A stretch of DNA of 64,000 nucleotides. Source: Hyphomicrobium sp. D-2. Lineage in GTDB: Bacteria > Pseudomonadota > Alphaproteobacteria > Rhizobiales > Hyphomicrobiaceae. The stretch spans positions 560,501 to 624,500 of the forward strand of contig NZ_JARXLA010000008.1 in assembly GCF_029872155.1 (NCBI RefSeq). Direction: 5' to 3'. Shown here piece by piece: positions 16,262 through 25,988 of this stretch. The notes beneath the pieces were generated by a model. The model was not told the DNA's origin. It was given only the letters and a program-made list of their open reading frames with translations, and searched no databases. Made by a program: the position numbers and the translations under genes. Position 1 is the first letter of the stretch. The number at the start of each line of letters is the position of its first letter.

Positions 16262-18022
16262 ATGACATCGCCCGTTCGCCTCGTATTCGTCATTGTGGCA
16301 CTGGCGTGGAGTGGCGTGGCCGCCGCGCAAACGATTTACCCTATAGACCGGGCGCAGATCCTGCGGGGCGCCAAATTCGATCTGAAGGTCGAGTTTCCCG
16401 GAGCGCCGACATCGGGCGATCTGCGCGTGACCATTAACGGCGAAGACGCGAGCAAGGTGCTTGGCAAGAAAGCGACCGTTGTCGAGCGCGAGGACGGAGC
16501 CGCGCGGACGGCCTACTGGATCAGGGATGCTGAACTGTCCAGCAGCGGGCCGGTTGTCGTCGAAGCATCGGCCGGTGGTTCAACAGCGAGCGTCACGTGG
16601 GATGTGTTCGGCACGCCCGACGGCAGGCTTGCCCGCAACGTCATATTGCTGGTCGGAGACGGTCTTTCAATCGCGCACCGAACGGCGGCGCGCATGCTGT
16701 CGAAGGGAATCTCGCAGGGGAAATATCACGGCGAGCTTGCTATGGACTCGATGTCCAACATGGCGCTCGTTTCAACCTCCGGTACCGATTCAATCGTGAC
16801 CGACAGCGCGAATTCGATCACCGCCTATGCCACAGGCCACAAATCTTGCGTGAATGCGTTGGGTGTTTATTGCGCATCAAATCTCGCCAACCGCCAGCAT
16901 CCGCAGTTCGAGACGATCGCCGAGCTTGCAAAGCGCAAGCTTGGATTGGCCGTTGGCATCGTAACCGACACCGAGATTCAGGACGCAACACCGTCCGGTT
17001 TCGTTGCGCATACGCGCGCGCGTGCTGACTATGAAGACATCGTCGAGATGTACTTCAATTTGCAGCCGGATGTTGTTCTCGGCGGTGGTGCGCAGTTCTT
17101 CCGGCCTGCTGGCGTCGATCGGGGCAAGCGTCGGGACGGGCAGGACTACATCCAGAAGTTTCAGAACGGCGGGTATGCGTTCGTCGATACTGCAACGACG
17201 CTTGGCGATGTCGCGGCGCGGCCTGAAACGCGCCGGCTGCTTGGGCTGTTCAATGATCGCAATATCGATGGCGCGCTCGATCGCCGGTTTCTGAAGAAGG
17301 GCACTGTCGCCAAATTCCCCGATCAGCCGGATCTAACCGACAGCGTTCGCGCGGCGTTGCAGGTGCTGTCGCGCAATGACCAGGGCTTCTTGCTGCTGGT
17401 CGAAGCCGGGCGCATCGACAAATACAGCCATTCGCTCGATTGGGAGCGCGCTGTCTACGACACCATCATGTTCGATAATGCCGTGGCTGTGGCCAAGGAA
17501 TATGCTGCCCGCAGCAATGATACACTCGTGATCGTCGTGCCGGATCATGCGCATCCGGTTTCGATCATCGGCACATATGACGACCGCAAGGGCGATGAGT
17601 TGCGCGAGCGTCTGCAGACCTATGCGTCCGCAGGCTTTCCAAATTACCCGGCGCCGGATGAAGCCGGTTATCCGCCCCGTGTTGATGTGGAGCGGCGGTT
17701 GGCGATGGTATTCGCCGCCTATCCCGATCACTGCGATGCGGGGCGGCCTCATCTTGGAGGTGAAAACGTTCCAGTCGTTGCTGCTGATGCGGCGGGGGAG
17801 AAGACAGGAGAGAAGGCGACTGCGGTTGCGAGTCCAACCTATTGCGCGCCGGGTGCAGCCCGCAAGATCGGCAATCTTCCGATTACCGCGCGCAGTGGCG
17901 TCCACGCAGCTGACGATGTCCTGCTGACAGCAGATGGACCCGGTGCAGACGCTTTTCGCGGACGCGTTGACAACACTTACGTATTTCGTGCGATCGCACG
18001 AGCGCTAGGCCTAGCGAAGTAA
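16262..18022 (+). CDS. secreted alkaline phosphatase (PhoA superfamily)
   Basis: A 586-residue exported phosphomonoesterase. The signal peptide (VRLVFVIVALAWSGVAAAQ) is followed by an extra N-terminal beta domain to about residue 120. The catalytic core then begins NVILLVGDGLS, with the nucleophile S182 in TDSANSITAYATG. Metal ligands lie in LLVEAGRIDKYSHSLDW and IVVPDHAHP. The end carries a His-bearing HAADDVLLTADGPGA segment. The start at 16262 gives a clean signal peptide; the frame is open upstream to a TTG at 16187. The candidate PHO box and the repeat upstream suggest phosphate control. Confidence 0.9.
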   Translation: MTSPVRLVFVIVALAWSGVAAAQTIYPIDRAQILRGAKFDLKVEFPGAPTSGDLRVTINGEDASKVLGKKATVVEREDGAARTAYWIRDAELSSSGPVVVEASAGGSTASVTWDVFGTPDGRLARNVILLVGDGLSIAHRTAARMLSKGISQGKYHGELAMDSMSNMALVSTSGTDSIVTDSANSITAYATGHKSCVNALGVYCASNLANRQHPQFETIAELAKRKLGLAVGIVTDTEIQDATPSGFVAHTRARADYEDIVEMYFNLQPDVVLGGGAQFFRPAGVDRGKRRDGQDYIQKFQNGGYAFVDTATTLGDVAARPETRRLLGLFNDRNIDGALDRRFLKKGTVAKFPDQPDLTDSVRAALQVLSRNDQGFLLLVEAGRIDKYSHSLDWERAVYDTIMFDNAVAVAKEYAARSNDTLVIVVPDHAHPVSIIGTYDDRKGDELRERLQTYASAGFPNYPAPDEAGYPPRVDVERRLAMVFAAYPDHCDAGRPHLGGENVPVVAADAAGEKTGEKATAVASPTYCAPGAARKIGNLPITARSGVHAADDVLLTADGPGADAFRGRVDNTYVFRAIARALGLAK

Positions 18023-18080
18023 GTTCTCAAACATATCCGTGCATTGCAAAGTACAAAATAAATTAACCGTCAGGTCGGGG

Positions 18081-18803
18081 CTAATTCATCTCAGCGTAGT
18101 AATGGTAGCCATCCAGGTTGCACTTAGCCTGCCTCCATTCGACAGGCTTTCCGTCGATAGAAAACACTATGCTGTCCAGAGTAAGCAGCGGTGTGCCCTC
18201 AGTGACCTTCAGTAATTGCGCATCGATGTCGCTGGCAGTTGTAACGGCGACCTTCTCCTCCGCGCGCCCCAGCAGAACTCCGTAATGATGGGAAAGCACA
18301 ACAATGCTGGGCGAGATGTCATCGGCTTGTGAAAGGCCGGGGAATCGCGATTGCGAAACGGTGGATTCTTCGGTCAGTAGTGGTGCGCCTTTGTGGGAAA
18401 GAACGCGGCGTATCCGATAGACGGGCTCACCAATTCGCAACTGCAGGTTGCGCGCCTCGCATTCACTTGCGGTGCCTTCGAGCACAGACGAGCTTTCCGC
18501 ATCGCCCACTATTTTTGATCCATCGCGCTCGCGGATATTGCTGAAGCGAACAGCATGCTCGTTGGAAGTTTGATCTATTACGAATGTACCGCGGCCCTGG
18601 CGTCGGGAAATCAGCCGCTCAGTTTCCATTTCATCAAGTGCTTTGCGCACCGTGCCAACGCTTATTCCCAATTCTCGCGAAAGCTCAATTTCGTTCGGTA
18701 TTGCTGCCCCGGGTTTCCATGCGCCTGCCGCTATGCGCTGGATCAGCGTGTCCTTAACTTGCAGATAAAGGGGCCGTGTGGAGAACCGTCCTACCGCTGT
18801 CAT
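18081..18803 (-). CDS. GntR family regulator, HutC subfamily (UTRA domain)
   Basis: A 240-residue repressor-type protein. The N-terminal winged helix has TLIQRIAAGAWKPGAAIPNE and ELGISVGTVRKALDEMETER, then RRQGRGTFV. The C-terminal UTRA ligand domain runs from about residue 95 to 235, with GEPVYRIRRVLSHKGAPLLTEES and the closing WRQAKCNLDGYHYYAEMN. It is divergent from bioB. BioR, the known alphaproteobacterial biotin repressor, is also a GntR-family protein, so control of the biotin operon is possible. UTRA proteins more often sense sugars or amino-acid derivatives, and the convergent phosphatase is another possible target. Confidence 0.9.
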   Translation of the reverse strand: MTAVGRFSTRPLYLQVKDTLIQRIAAGAWKPGAAIPNEIELSRELGISVGTVRKALDEMETERLISRRQGRGTFVIDQTSNEHAVRFSNIRERDGSKIVGDAESSSVLEGTASECEARNLQLRIGEPVYRIRRVLSHKGAPLLTEESTVSQSRFPGLSQADDISPSIVVLSHHYGVLLGRAEEKVAVTTASDIDAQLLKVTEGTPLLTLDSIVFSIDGKPVEWRQAKCNLDGYHYYAEMN

Positions 18804-18960
18804 GGGGAGCCTCGAAGGTTTGAGTGACTTGCCTCCGAGCCAAAGGAATTATGGAGCATTTGTTGGCCCCGCCTCTGGCCCGCCAATGTCCGGCAACGCG
18901 AAATACGAAAGCTTTGTAGTGCATATGACGCGTACGCCATTATTTTGAAAACTAAAGTGC

Positions 18961-18998
18961 ACTTCGAAGTACTGCATAATAATCGCGATTAACTATAA
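18961..18998. promoter_or_regulatory. candidate operators between the GntR gene and bioB
   Basis: ACTTCGAAGT at 18961-18970 is a perfect 10-bp palindrome. TTAACTATAA at 18989-18998 matches nine of ten positions of the BioR motif TTATMKATAA. Both lie in the divergent region, 158-192 bp from the GntR start. Either could be the autoregulatory or biotin-operon operator. The remaining 18804-18960 shows nothing else I can name. Confidence 0.35.
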
Positions 18999-19211
18999 CC
19001 CGCATTAGGTCATGTTGCACTGAGGTTGTCCACGTCTATTTCAGCTATTCAACTTAAAGGTGCGACACGCGGGCGCAAGATCGACATCGGCTCCGCAAAA
19101 CTAATACGTACACAGCGCAAACGTTGTTACGTTAACTGTGTTCCAAATTCCGATTGTTTTTGTTCGACGGCCCGGATTGTTGATCTGGGGTTGTGTCCGA
19201 GGGGCTGCGTT

Positions 19212-19320
19212 TCGCCCGGAGCAAGCGGTCGCTGCAAGTATTACGGGCGACACAGCGTATCGGTTCTTCCTTTCACCCTTGCGGGTATTTCCAGCCCGGT
19301 GCAAACAACGGGGCGTTGTT
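19212..19320 (+). promoter_or_regulatory. structured 5' leader of the biotin operon (candidate cis-regulatory RNA)
   Basis: Three successive hairpins can be drawn. The first pairs 19212-19218 with 19244-19250 (7 bp). The second pairs 19274-19277 with 19298-19301, continued by 19283-19285 with 19295-19297. The third pairs 19304-19310 with 19314-19320 (7 bp, GGG loop). CTTCCT at 19266-19271 is complementary to AGGAAG at 19343-19348, inside the bioB ribosome site GGAGGAAG. I know of no described riboswitch with this form. The frame is also open here from 19026, but I judge this non-coding. Confidence 0.4.
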
Positions 19321-19352
19321 GGCTGCAGATGGCCGGCCTTGGAGGAAGCTTT

Positions 19353-20399
19353 ATGCAAATTATGGAGCTGCGGACGTCCCATGCATCCGTAGGGACGAGC
19401 CAATCTGCCGACCGCTCGGTGCGCCATGACTGGTCACGCGAGGAAGCGCAGGCTCTTTATGATGCGCCGTTCAACGATCTGTTGTTCAAGGCTCACACGA
19501 TTCACCGTCGGTATTTTGAACCCAACTCCGTGCAGTGCAGCCGTCTGCTGTCGATCAAGACCGGCGGCTGTGCAGAAAACTGTGGTTACTGCAGCCAGTC
19601 CGCGCATCACTCCTCCGGCCTTAAAGCCAGCAAGCTGATGCAGGTGGAGCGGGTGCTTTCCGAGGCGCGCAAGGCGAAGGAGCAGGGCGCTACCCGCTAT
19701 TGCATGGGTGCCGCGTGGCGCTCGCCCAAGAACCGCGACATGGAAACGCTGTGCGCGATGGTCGAGGGCGTGAAAGAGATGGGCATGGAGACATGCATGA
19801 CGCTCGGCATGTTGTCCGACGATGATGTCATGCAGCTCAAGCACGCCGGTCTCGATTACTACAACCACAACATCGATACGTCCGAACGCTACTACGACAA
19901 GGTCATCACCACGCGCACGTTCGCTGATCGGCTCGACACGCTGTCGCGTGTGCGCGAGGCTGGCATCAAGGTCTGCTGTGGCGGCATCGTCGGCATGGGC
20001 GAGGAGCCCGAAGATCGCGTCGACATGCTGCTGACGCTGGCCAACCTGCCAGAGCATCCGGAAAGCGTGCCGATCAATATGCTGATCCCGATCCCGGGCA
20101 CGCCGATGGCCGATGCGGAAAAGATCGACGGCATCAATTTCGTGCGCACCATCGCTCTGGCGCGCATCATGATGCCTCAGTCGTTTGTCCGTTTGTCCGC
20201 TGGCCGTACCGAGATGAGCGACGAGACGCAGGCGCTGTGTTTCTTCGCCGGCGCCAATTCGATTTTCATTGGCGACACGCTGCTGACAACCGACAACCCG
20301 GGCGAAGACAGCGATGCCGTGCTGTTCGAAAAGCTGGGCTTGAAGCCGCTCGAACTCAAGAACGGAGCGGGCGAGCAGGGCGATGTACAAGAGCCATGA
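19353..20399 (+). CDS. bioB: biotin synthase BioB
   Basis: A 348-residue radical-SAM enzyme that inserts sulfur into dethiobiotin. The 4Fe-4S motif is C73-A-E-N-C77-G-Y-C80. [20 protein letters not shown], the [13 protein letters not shown] segment, [20 protein letters not shown] and the Arg-bearing [19 protein letters not shown] support the 2Fe-2S site and substrate pocket. GGAGGA directly upstream fixes the start at 19353; the longer frame to 19026 is not supported. It is the first gene of bioBFDAZ and overlaps bioF by 17 nt. Confidence 0.97.
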   Translation: MQIMELRTSHASVGTSQSADRSVRHDWSREEAQALYDAPFNDLLFKAHTIHRRYFEPNSVQCSRLLSIKTGGCAENCGYCSQSAHHSSGLKASKLMQVERVLSEARKAKEQGATRYCMGAAWRSPKNRDMETLCAMVEGVKEMGMETCMTLGMLSDDDVMQLKHAGLDYYNHNIDTSERYYDKVITTRTFADRLDTLSRVREAGIKVCCGGIVGMGEEPEDRVDMLLTLANLPEHPESVPINMLIPIPGTPMADAEKIDGINFVRTIALARIMMPQSFVRLSAGRTEMSDETQALCFFAGANSIFIGDTLLTTDNPGEDSDAVLFEKLGLKPLELKNGAGEQGDVQEP

Positions 20400-21516
20400 G
20401 CGTGCGCTTGAAGCTCTGACGCGACGCGGGCGCCTTCGGGCGCTCGCACCGGCAGCCGGCCTCGATTTCAGCTCTAACGATTACCTCGCGCTCGGGCGCT
20501 CCTCGGAGTTGCGCGACGCTGCGCGCTCGGCTGTAGCACGCGATGTTTCCATCGGCTCGGGCGGCTCGCGTCTGTTGCGCGGCAACGATCGCGAACACGA
20601 AGCGCTGGAAGCAGAAGCGGCAGCCTTCTTTGGTGCTGAGTGCGCGCTGTTTTTCGGCGGTGGCTTTCTGGCCAATCTTGCGATCTTCTCAACGTTGCCG
20701 CAGCGCGGCGATCTGGTTGTTTACGATGAACTGATCCATGCATCGGTTCACGATGGAATGCGGCTGGGCAAGGCAGACAGTGTCCCGGCCCGTCATAACG
20801 ATGCGCAGGCGGTCGAGGACGCGATCACGTACTGGCGCGGCAACGGCGGCACGGGCACGCCCTGGATTGCCGTCGAGAGCCTCTACAGCATGGACGGCGA
20901 CGCTGCGCCGCTGAATGATCTCATTGCCATCGCCGACCGCCACAGCGGTGTGCTCGTCATCGACGAAGCACACGCTACGGGCGTTATGGGCCGCATGGGA
21001 CGTGGCTTAGGCGCAGACCTTGAAGGGCGCGAAAATGTCGTCGCGCTGCACACGTGCGGCAAGGCGCTGGGTGCCATGGGTGCGCTGGTCACCGGCCCAA
21101 AAATACTTTGCGACTACATCATCAATAGATCGCGGCCATTCATCTATGCCACAGCGCCGTCGCCGTTGATTACATCGGTTGTGCGCGCGTCCTTGCTTGT
21201 CAGCCGCTTCGGAGATGCGCGGCGGGACAAGCTCGCAGCGCTGGTCGCGTTTGCGGGCACGCGATTGAGAGAGCGTTGCGGTTTGCCGGTTTCGGGCACG
21301 CACATTCAGCCTGTCATCGTCGGCTCTGACGAGCGCGCAACGCGCCTTGCCGCCGCCATGCAGCAGCGTGGGTTCGACATTCGCGCCGTGCGTCCGCCAA
21401 CCGTGCCGGAGGGCACCGCGCGACTACGCCTGATGTTGACGTTGAACGTTGATGAAGCGCAGGTCGCCGCTGTGATCGATGCGCTCGCCGAGGAGCTGGA
21501 GAGGCTGCAGCCATGA
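20383..21516 (+). CDS. bioF: 8-amino-7-oxononanoate synthase BioF
   Basis: A 377-residue PLP enzyme that condenses pimeloyl thioester with alanine. The core starts [11 protein letters not shown], and [19 protein letters not shown] binds substrate. [17 protein letters not shown] holds the Asp/His pair, and K227 in [12 protein letters not shown] is the PLP lysine. It overlaps bioB at its start and bioD at its end (ATGA), so the operon is translated as a coupled unit. Confidence 0.95.
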   Translation: MYKSHERALEALTRRGRLRALAPAAGLDFSSNDYLALGRSSELRDAARSAVARDVSIGSGGSRLLRGNDREHEALEAEAAAFFGAECALFFGGGFLANLAIFSTLPQRGDLVVYDELIHASVHDGMRLGKADSVPARHNDAQAVEDAITYWRGNGGTGTPWIAVESLYSMDGDAAPLNDLIAIADRHSGVLVIDEAHATGVMGRMGRGLGADLEGRENVVALHTCGKALGAMGALVTGPKILCDYIINRSRPFIYATAPSPLITSVVRASLLVSRFGDARRDKLAALVAFAGTRLRERCGLPVSGTHIQPVIVGSDERATRLAAAMQQRGFDIRAVRPPTVPEGTARLRLMLTLNVDEAQVAAVIDALAEELERLQP

Positions 21517-22196
21517 GCGCGACAATCGTCGTGACGGGGACGGATACGGGCATCGGCAAAACGGTGTTTTCAGCCGCATTGGTGGCAGCCCTGGATGGCG
21601 CGTACTGGAAGCCGGTTCAGGCCGGATTGTCCGGCCCGACCGACAGCGACACTGTCCGCCGTCTGGCAGCAGCCGATCGCGAGAATATCCTGCCTGAAAC
21701 CTATCGCCTTAAGACACCGGCATCGCCGCATCTTGCAGCCGAGCGCGACGGCATCGAGATCGACGTCGAAACTCTTTCGGCCGTGCCTGCCACGCCCGGT
21801 GGCGCGCCGCTTATCATCGAAGGCGCCGGTGGTTTGATGGTGCCGCTGCGGCGCGACTACCTGCAGCTCGATCTTTATGCGCGCTGGAAATTGCCGGTGG
21901 TGCTCGTCGCCTCAACCCGGTTGGGCACGATCAATCACAGCCTGTTGTCCATCGAAGCGCTGCAGCGTCGTGGTGTTCCGTTGCTCGGCGTCGCTTTCAT
22001 TGGCGACAGCATGTCAGATTCGGAAAACACCATTGTCACCATGGGCGGCACGCGTCGCTTGGGTCGCCTGCCGCATCTCGATGAGCTTTCACCCGCGTCG
22101 CTTTCCGCTGCATTTGCCGCCAACTTCCGTATCGCTGATTTCATCGCAACGGCCCCTGCTGCACCACCGTCATCTGCGCATCCGTCCACGCCATGA
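21513..22196 (+). CDS. bioD: dethiobiotin synthetase BioD
   Basis: A 227-residue ATP-dependent carboxylase that closes the ureido ring of dethiobiotin. The P-loop is GTDTGIGKT (residues 8-16), followed by YWKPVQAG, the [12 protein letters not shown] substrate segment, and [12 protein letters not shown]. It overlaps both neighbours by 4 nt. The C-terminal tail is Ala/Pro-rich and probably disordered. Confidence 0.95.
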   Translation: MSATIVVTGTDTGIGKTVFSAALVAALDGAYWKPVQAGLSGPTDSDTVRRLAAADRENILPETYRLKTPASPHLAAERDGIEIDVETLSAVPATPGGAPLIIEGAGGLMVPLRRDYLQLDLYARWKLPVVLVASTRLGTINHSLLSIEALQRRGVPLLGVAFIGDSMSDSENTIVTMGGTRRLGRLPHLDELSPASLSAAFAANFRIADFIATAPAAPPSSAHPSTP

Positions 22197-23470
22197 CGAA
22201 AAGCTCCGGCAGCCCGATCTGGCATCCATTCACGCAGCACGGTTTGCTGCCGTCGATGATGCCGATTGCGTCAGCTTCCGGCGCCTGGCTTGAAACGCGT
22301 GACGGCACGAAGTTGCTCGATGCGATTTCGTCGTGGTGGGTGATCACGCACGGTCACTGCCACCCCAAGATTGTCGATGCCATTTCGCGGCAGGCGCAGA
22401 CGCTGGATCAGGTGATCTTCGCCGGTTTCACGCACGATCCCGCCGAGACGCTGGCCCGCGGCCTGATTGATTTTGCACCGCGTGGCCTTGAGCACGTGTT
22501 TTTCTCCGATAGCGGTTCAACCTCGGTCGAAGTCGCGTTGAAGATGGCGCTCGGCTACTTCCGCAACATTGGCGAAGCGCGCAGCCGCATCGTGGCCTTC
22601 GAACATGCCTATCACGGCGACACCGTCGGCAGCATGTCGGTCGGCGCGCGCGGGGTGTTCAGCAGCCCCTATGAGCCGCTGTTGTTCGATGTGGCGCGCA
22701 TACCGTTTCCATCTGCTGGCAACGAACAGCTCACCATCGATGCGTTTGCAGCCGCGTGCGCTGCCGGCGATGTTGCCGCGCTGATCGTTGAGCCGTTGAT
22801 CCTCGGCGCGGGCGGCATGCTGATTTACGACGCAAGCGTGCTGCGGGAATTGCGCCGTGTCGCCGATGCGCATGGTGTGCTGCTGATTGCCGACGAGGTC
22901 ATGACCGGCTGGGGCCGTACGGGTCAGATGCTGGCGTGCGATGTTGCAGGTGTTTCACCCGACATCATGTGTCTTGCCAAGGGCATCACCGGCGGGTCGA
23001 TGCCGCTGGCGGTAACGTTGTGCACGGCGCCGATTTTTGACGCGCACCGTTCGCACGATCGTTCGCGCATGTTCTTCCATTCCAGTTCCTACACCGCCAA
23101 CCCCATCGCCTGCGCCGCTGCGGTCTCCAATCTTGAAATCTGGCGCGATGAGCCTGTTGCCGATCGTCTGGCCGTGTTGTCCGATGCGCATGCCGCGCGC
23201 CTGACAGCTTTTGATAGCAATCCGCACTTCGAAAATGTTCGTCAGCTCGGCACCATCGCGGCGCTCGATCTCAAGGTCCCCGATGGCGGCTATCTCGCCA
23301 GCGTGGCGCCCGCACTGTCGCGCTTCTTCCTTGAGCGTGGCGTGTTGTTGCGCCCGCTGGGCAATACCATCTACGTCATGCCCCCCTACTGCATCACCGG
23401 GCAGGAGCTTGATCTCGTGTACAATGCCATTGCCGACGCGCCGGATTGGCTGGCGAGGCAAACCGCATGA
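22193..23470 (+). CDS. bioA: adenosylmethionine-8-amino-7-oxononanoate aminotransferase BioA
   Basis: A 425-residue class III aminotransferase that makes 7,8-diaminononanoate using SAM as amino donor. IWHPFTQH at the N-terminus and [18 protein letters not shown] are BioA signatures. [18 protein letters not shown] binds PLP phosphate, [14 protein letters not shown] holds the PLP Asp, and K263 in [13 protein letters not shown] is the PLP lysine. The order of genes in the operon does not follow the order of reaction steps. Confidence 0.96.
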   Translation: MTKSSGSPIWHPFTQHGLLPSMMPIASASGAWLETRDGTKLLDAISSWWVITHGHCHPKIVDAISRQAQTLDQVIFAGFTHDPAETLARGLIDFAPRGLEHVFFSDSGSTSVEVALKMALGYFRNIGEARSRIVAFEHAYHGDTVGSMSVGARGVFSSPYEPLLFDVARIPFPSAGNEQLTIDAFAAACAAGDVAALIVEPLILGAGGMLIYDASVLRELRRVADAHGVLLIADEVMTGWGRTGQMLACDVAGVSPDIMCLAKGITGGSMPLAVTLCTAPIFDAHRSHDRSRMFFHSSSYTANPIACAAAVSNLEIWRDEPVADRLAVLSDAHAARLTAFDSNPHFENVRQLGTIAALDLKVPDGGYLASVAPALSRFFLERGVLLRPLGNTIYVMPPYCITGQELDLVYNAIADAPDWLARQTA

Positions 23471-24453
23471 GCATTGCTGGAACAACAATCGCGGGCGCCG
23501 GACATTATGCGCCAGAGCAGCGCGTCACTAACGCGGAGATCGAACAGCGCCTGGGGCTTGAACCCGGTTGGATCAAGCGGCGTACCGGTATCGAAGAGCG
23601 CCGGTATGCAGCGCCTGAGCAGGCGCTGACTGACATCGCCTTCCCTGCCGCCGACATGGCGCTGCGCAACGCCGGGATCGATCGCAACGCCGTCGCGCTG
23701 ACATTGCTGGCCACCAGCACGCCGGATAATCCGCTGCCGCCATCGGCGCCACTGCTCACCCATAAGCTCGGCCTCAGCAACTCCGGCGGCATCGACATGG
23801 CCGGAGCCTGCGGCGGCTTCCTTTATGCGCTTGCTCTGGGCGACAGCTTTGCTCGCATCCACCGTGCGCCGGTGCTGGTGGTGGCCGCGAACATTCTTTC
23901 CCGCCGCATCAATCCGGCCGAGCGGGCCAGCTCTGTGTTGTTTGCCGATGCCGCTGGCGCTGTGGTTCTGCTGCCAACCGATCGCGCCGACACCGGCGTA
24001 CTTGGCGCCAGTCTCGCCACCGATGGCAGCGCCTATGGTCTGATCCAGATTGCTGGCGGCGGCAGTCGACGACCGTTCGCCGCTGACCTGCCGATCGAAG
24101 AAACGCTGATGACCATCACCGACGGCAAGGCGGTGTTCGTGCGCGCCGTCGAGATGATGACTGATGCATCGCAGAAGGCGCTCGCGATGTCGGCGCTTGA
24201 GCTGGACCTGGTGGACTGGCTTGTGCCGCACCAGGCAAATGGCCGGATCATCGCCGCTGTGTCGAAGCAACTCGGCATGCCGAGTGAGCAGGTGCTGAGC
24301 AGCGTCGCGGCCTTCGGCAACAGTTCGGCGGCAACGATACCTTTCACGCTCTCGCTGGCGATGGAGGCGGGGCAGGTACAGCCGGGCCAAACGCTGCTGA
24401 TGTGCGCAGCGGGCGCAGGTCTCACCGGCGGCGCGGTGGTCTATCGCTGCTGA
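23467..24453 (+). CDS. bioZ: beta-ketoacyl-ACP synthase III-like BioZ
   Basis: A 328-residue FabH-fold enzyme with an intact triad: C115 in DMAGACGGFLYAL, H255 in WLVPHQANGR, and N285 in VAAFGNSSAAT. As the fifth gene of bioBFDA, overlapping bioA by 4 nt, it is best called BioZ. In Agrobacterium and relatives BioZ starts pimeloyl-ACP synthesis from glutaryl-CoA, bypassing BioC/BioH. A plain FabH is the alternative, but fabH normally sits with plsX. The ATG at 23467 gives the family N-terminus; an in-frame start at 23446 lies inside bioA. Confidence 0.88.
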   Translation: MSIAGTTIAGAGHYAPEQRVTNAEIEQRLGLEPGWIKRRTGIEERRYAAPEQALTDIAFPAADMALRNAGIDRNAVALTLLATSTPDNPLPPSAPLLTHKLGLSNSGGIDMAGACGGFLYALALGDSFARIHRAPVLVVAANILSRRINPAERASSVLFADAAGAVVLLPTDRADTGVLGASLATDGSAYGLIQIAGGGSRRPFAADLPIEETLMTITDGKAVFVRAVEMMTDASQKALAMSALELDLVDWLVPHQANGRIIAAVSKQLGMPSEQVLSSVAAFGNSSAATIPFTLSLAMEAGQVQPGQTLLMCAAGAGLTGGAVVYRC

Positions 24454-24797
24454 GGCCTGTCAGTCGCTGGGGTGCTTTCTTGGCGCAGATTTATTGCCTG
24501 TCCTGGCAATTCGCGCGCGGGCGACCGGCCAGATTTTCATCCCTAACGCGCGGTTCATGTGCCGTTCAGGCGGAATCCATGATCTTCTCCGGTCAGTACG
24601 CTCCGGGTGCCATTGGACGTCGGACTATGCAAAGTTGGTTGTCGTCTCAAAAGCAGGGTGTCCTGCGAGGCCCCCGTCGCGCCGCAATTACCTTTCAGGA
24701 ACTGGCGACTGTCGTGTCGCGTTGTTTGGGTTAACTGGAACGTGCAGTGTTGCCCGTTCCGGTGTCACTTGTCCTATCAGCGGCCTAGGTGGGAACC
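24454..24797. other. gap with no gene seen
   Basis: 344 bp between the biotin operon and the OpgC gene. Several short frames are open but none has a start, ribosome site and composition that convince me. A weak 6-bp inverted repeat (GGAACG/CGTTCC, about 24737-24760) is the only structure noted. It presumably holds the OpgC promoter. Confidence 0.5.
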
Positions 24798-25988
24798 ATG
24801 CCGAAGGGCGAAATAAGCTCTCTTTCACGGCGCGACCTCAGAATCGACTTTTTTCGCGGCCTGGCGCTGATCTTCATTTTCGTGGATCACGTGCCGGATA
24901 ACGTGTTCGCGAAATTCACCCTGCGGAATTTCGGTTTCGCGGACGCTGCGGAAGTGTTCGTGCTGCTTGCGGGCTTCTCCGCTGTGCTGGCTTACAGCCG
25001 CACGTTCGAGCATCAGGGATTCAAGGCCGGCACGCTGCGGGTCTATGAGCGCGTGCGCGACATCTACTTCTGGCACCTTGCGCTGATTGTCATCTGCGGC
25101 ATCGGCCTCACGCTCGCGGCGGCCTACTTCGGCAAGTTCTCATACGCCAAGAACATCGGCGTGCATGTCTTCTCCATCGATCCGCTACGCTCAGCCGTGC
25201 AGGCGGCGTTGCTCGCCAATCAGCCGAACCTGCTCAACATCCTGCCGCTCTACATTGTGCTGCTGATGTTCTGGATGCCGCTTGTGCTCTGGCTCATCCA
25301 TCGCAATCCCTGGCAGGCACTGGTGCTGTCGTTTGGTCTGTGGGCTGTCGCCAACGTTGTGACGATGAACCTGCCGAGCATGCAGCATTCGCGTGGTTGG
25401 GTATTCAACCCGTTTGCCTGGCAGCTCATCATAACTGTTGGTGCGCTGACTGCGCACTTCACGCGCAATGCAGCGGTGCAGGCCTCGCGTCCACTCGTTA
25501 CGATTGCAGTAGCTTATCTCGCTTTTGCGTTTATCGCAGTCGCGCCGTGGACGCAGATTCCGGGCTTTGAACAGACGCGTCTACTTGCGGCGAATCCGCT
25601 CGGCCATATGGATAAAACTTACGTTTCTCTATGGCGTCTTATGAACGTTGTAGCACTTGGCTATCTCGTCATGGTGCTGATGGCGCCGCAAAGTGCGTTT
25701 CTTACGCGTCCGTGGGCGATGGCTGTGGGCCGCTGTGGCCGTCACTCATTAGAAGTCTTCTGCGTTGGCACAATCCTGTCATTTATCGGTTGGATTGTAA
25801 TGGTTGAACTCGGTAAGGGACTTGCTCTACAGATCCTGATCAACACCGTGGGTATCGGGATACTGTTGGGGACTGCATGGATAGTAGCGCAGCGCAACCG
25901 CAGCACCGACTTTGGCTTCGTGCCATCGCTGCGCCGGTTTGCAACCGTCCGTCGATCCGCTGCGCCTTCGCAGCAATTGCAAGCATAG
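24798..25988 (+). CDS. opgC: OpgC-family membrane acyltransferase
   Basis: A 396-residue inner-membrane protein with about ten helices. It opens RDLRIDFFRGLALIFIFVDH, holding the family His on the first helix, and continues with FADAAEVFVLLAGFSAVLAY, both hallmarks of OpgC. OpgC proteins transfer succinyl groups to osmoregulated periplasmic glucans. QPNLLNILPLYIVLLMFWMP and the closing CGRHSLEVFCVGTILSF are conserved. The last 112 nt overlap the SGNH hydrolase gene. Alternative substrates within the acyltransferase-3-like group cannot be ruled out. Confidence 0.88.
   Translation: MPKGEISSLSRRDLRIDFFRGLALIFIFVDHVPDNVFAKFTLRNFGFADAAEVFVLLAGFSAVLAYSRTFEHQGFKAGTLRVYERVRDIYFWHLALIVICGIGLTLAAAYFGKFSYAKNIGVHVFSIDPLRSAVQAALLANQPNLLNILPLYIVLLMFWMPLVLWLIHRNPWQALVLSFGLWAVANVVTMNLPSMQHSRGWVFNPFAWQLIITVGALTAHFTRNAAVQASRPLVTIAVAYLAFAFIAVAPWTQIPGFEQTRLLAANPLGHMDKTYVSLWRLMNVVALGYLVMVLMAPQSAFLTRPWAMAVGRCGRHSLEVFCVGTILSFIGWIVMVELGKGLALQILINTVGIGILLGTAWIVAQRNRSTDFGFVPSLRRFATVRRSAAPSQQLQA

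Noticed and set aside
19026-19352. N-terminal extension of BioB by 109 codons
   Set aside because: BioB's normal N-terminus and an excellent ribosome site are at 19353; the extension has no BioB-like sequence.
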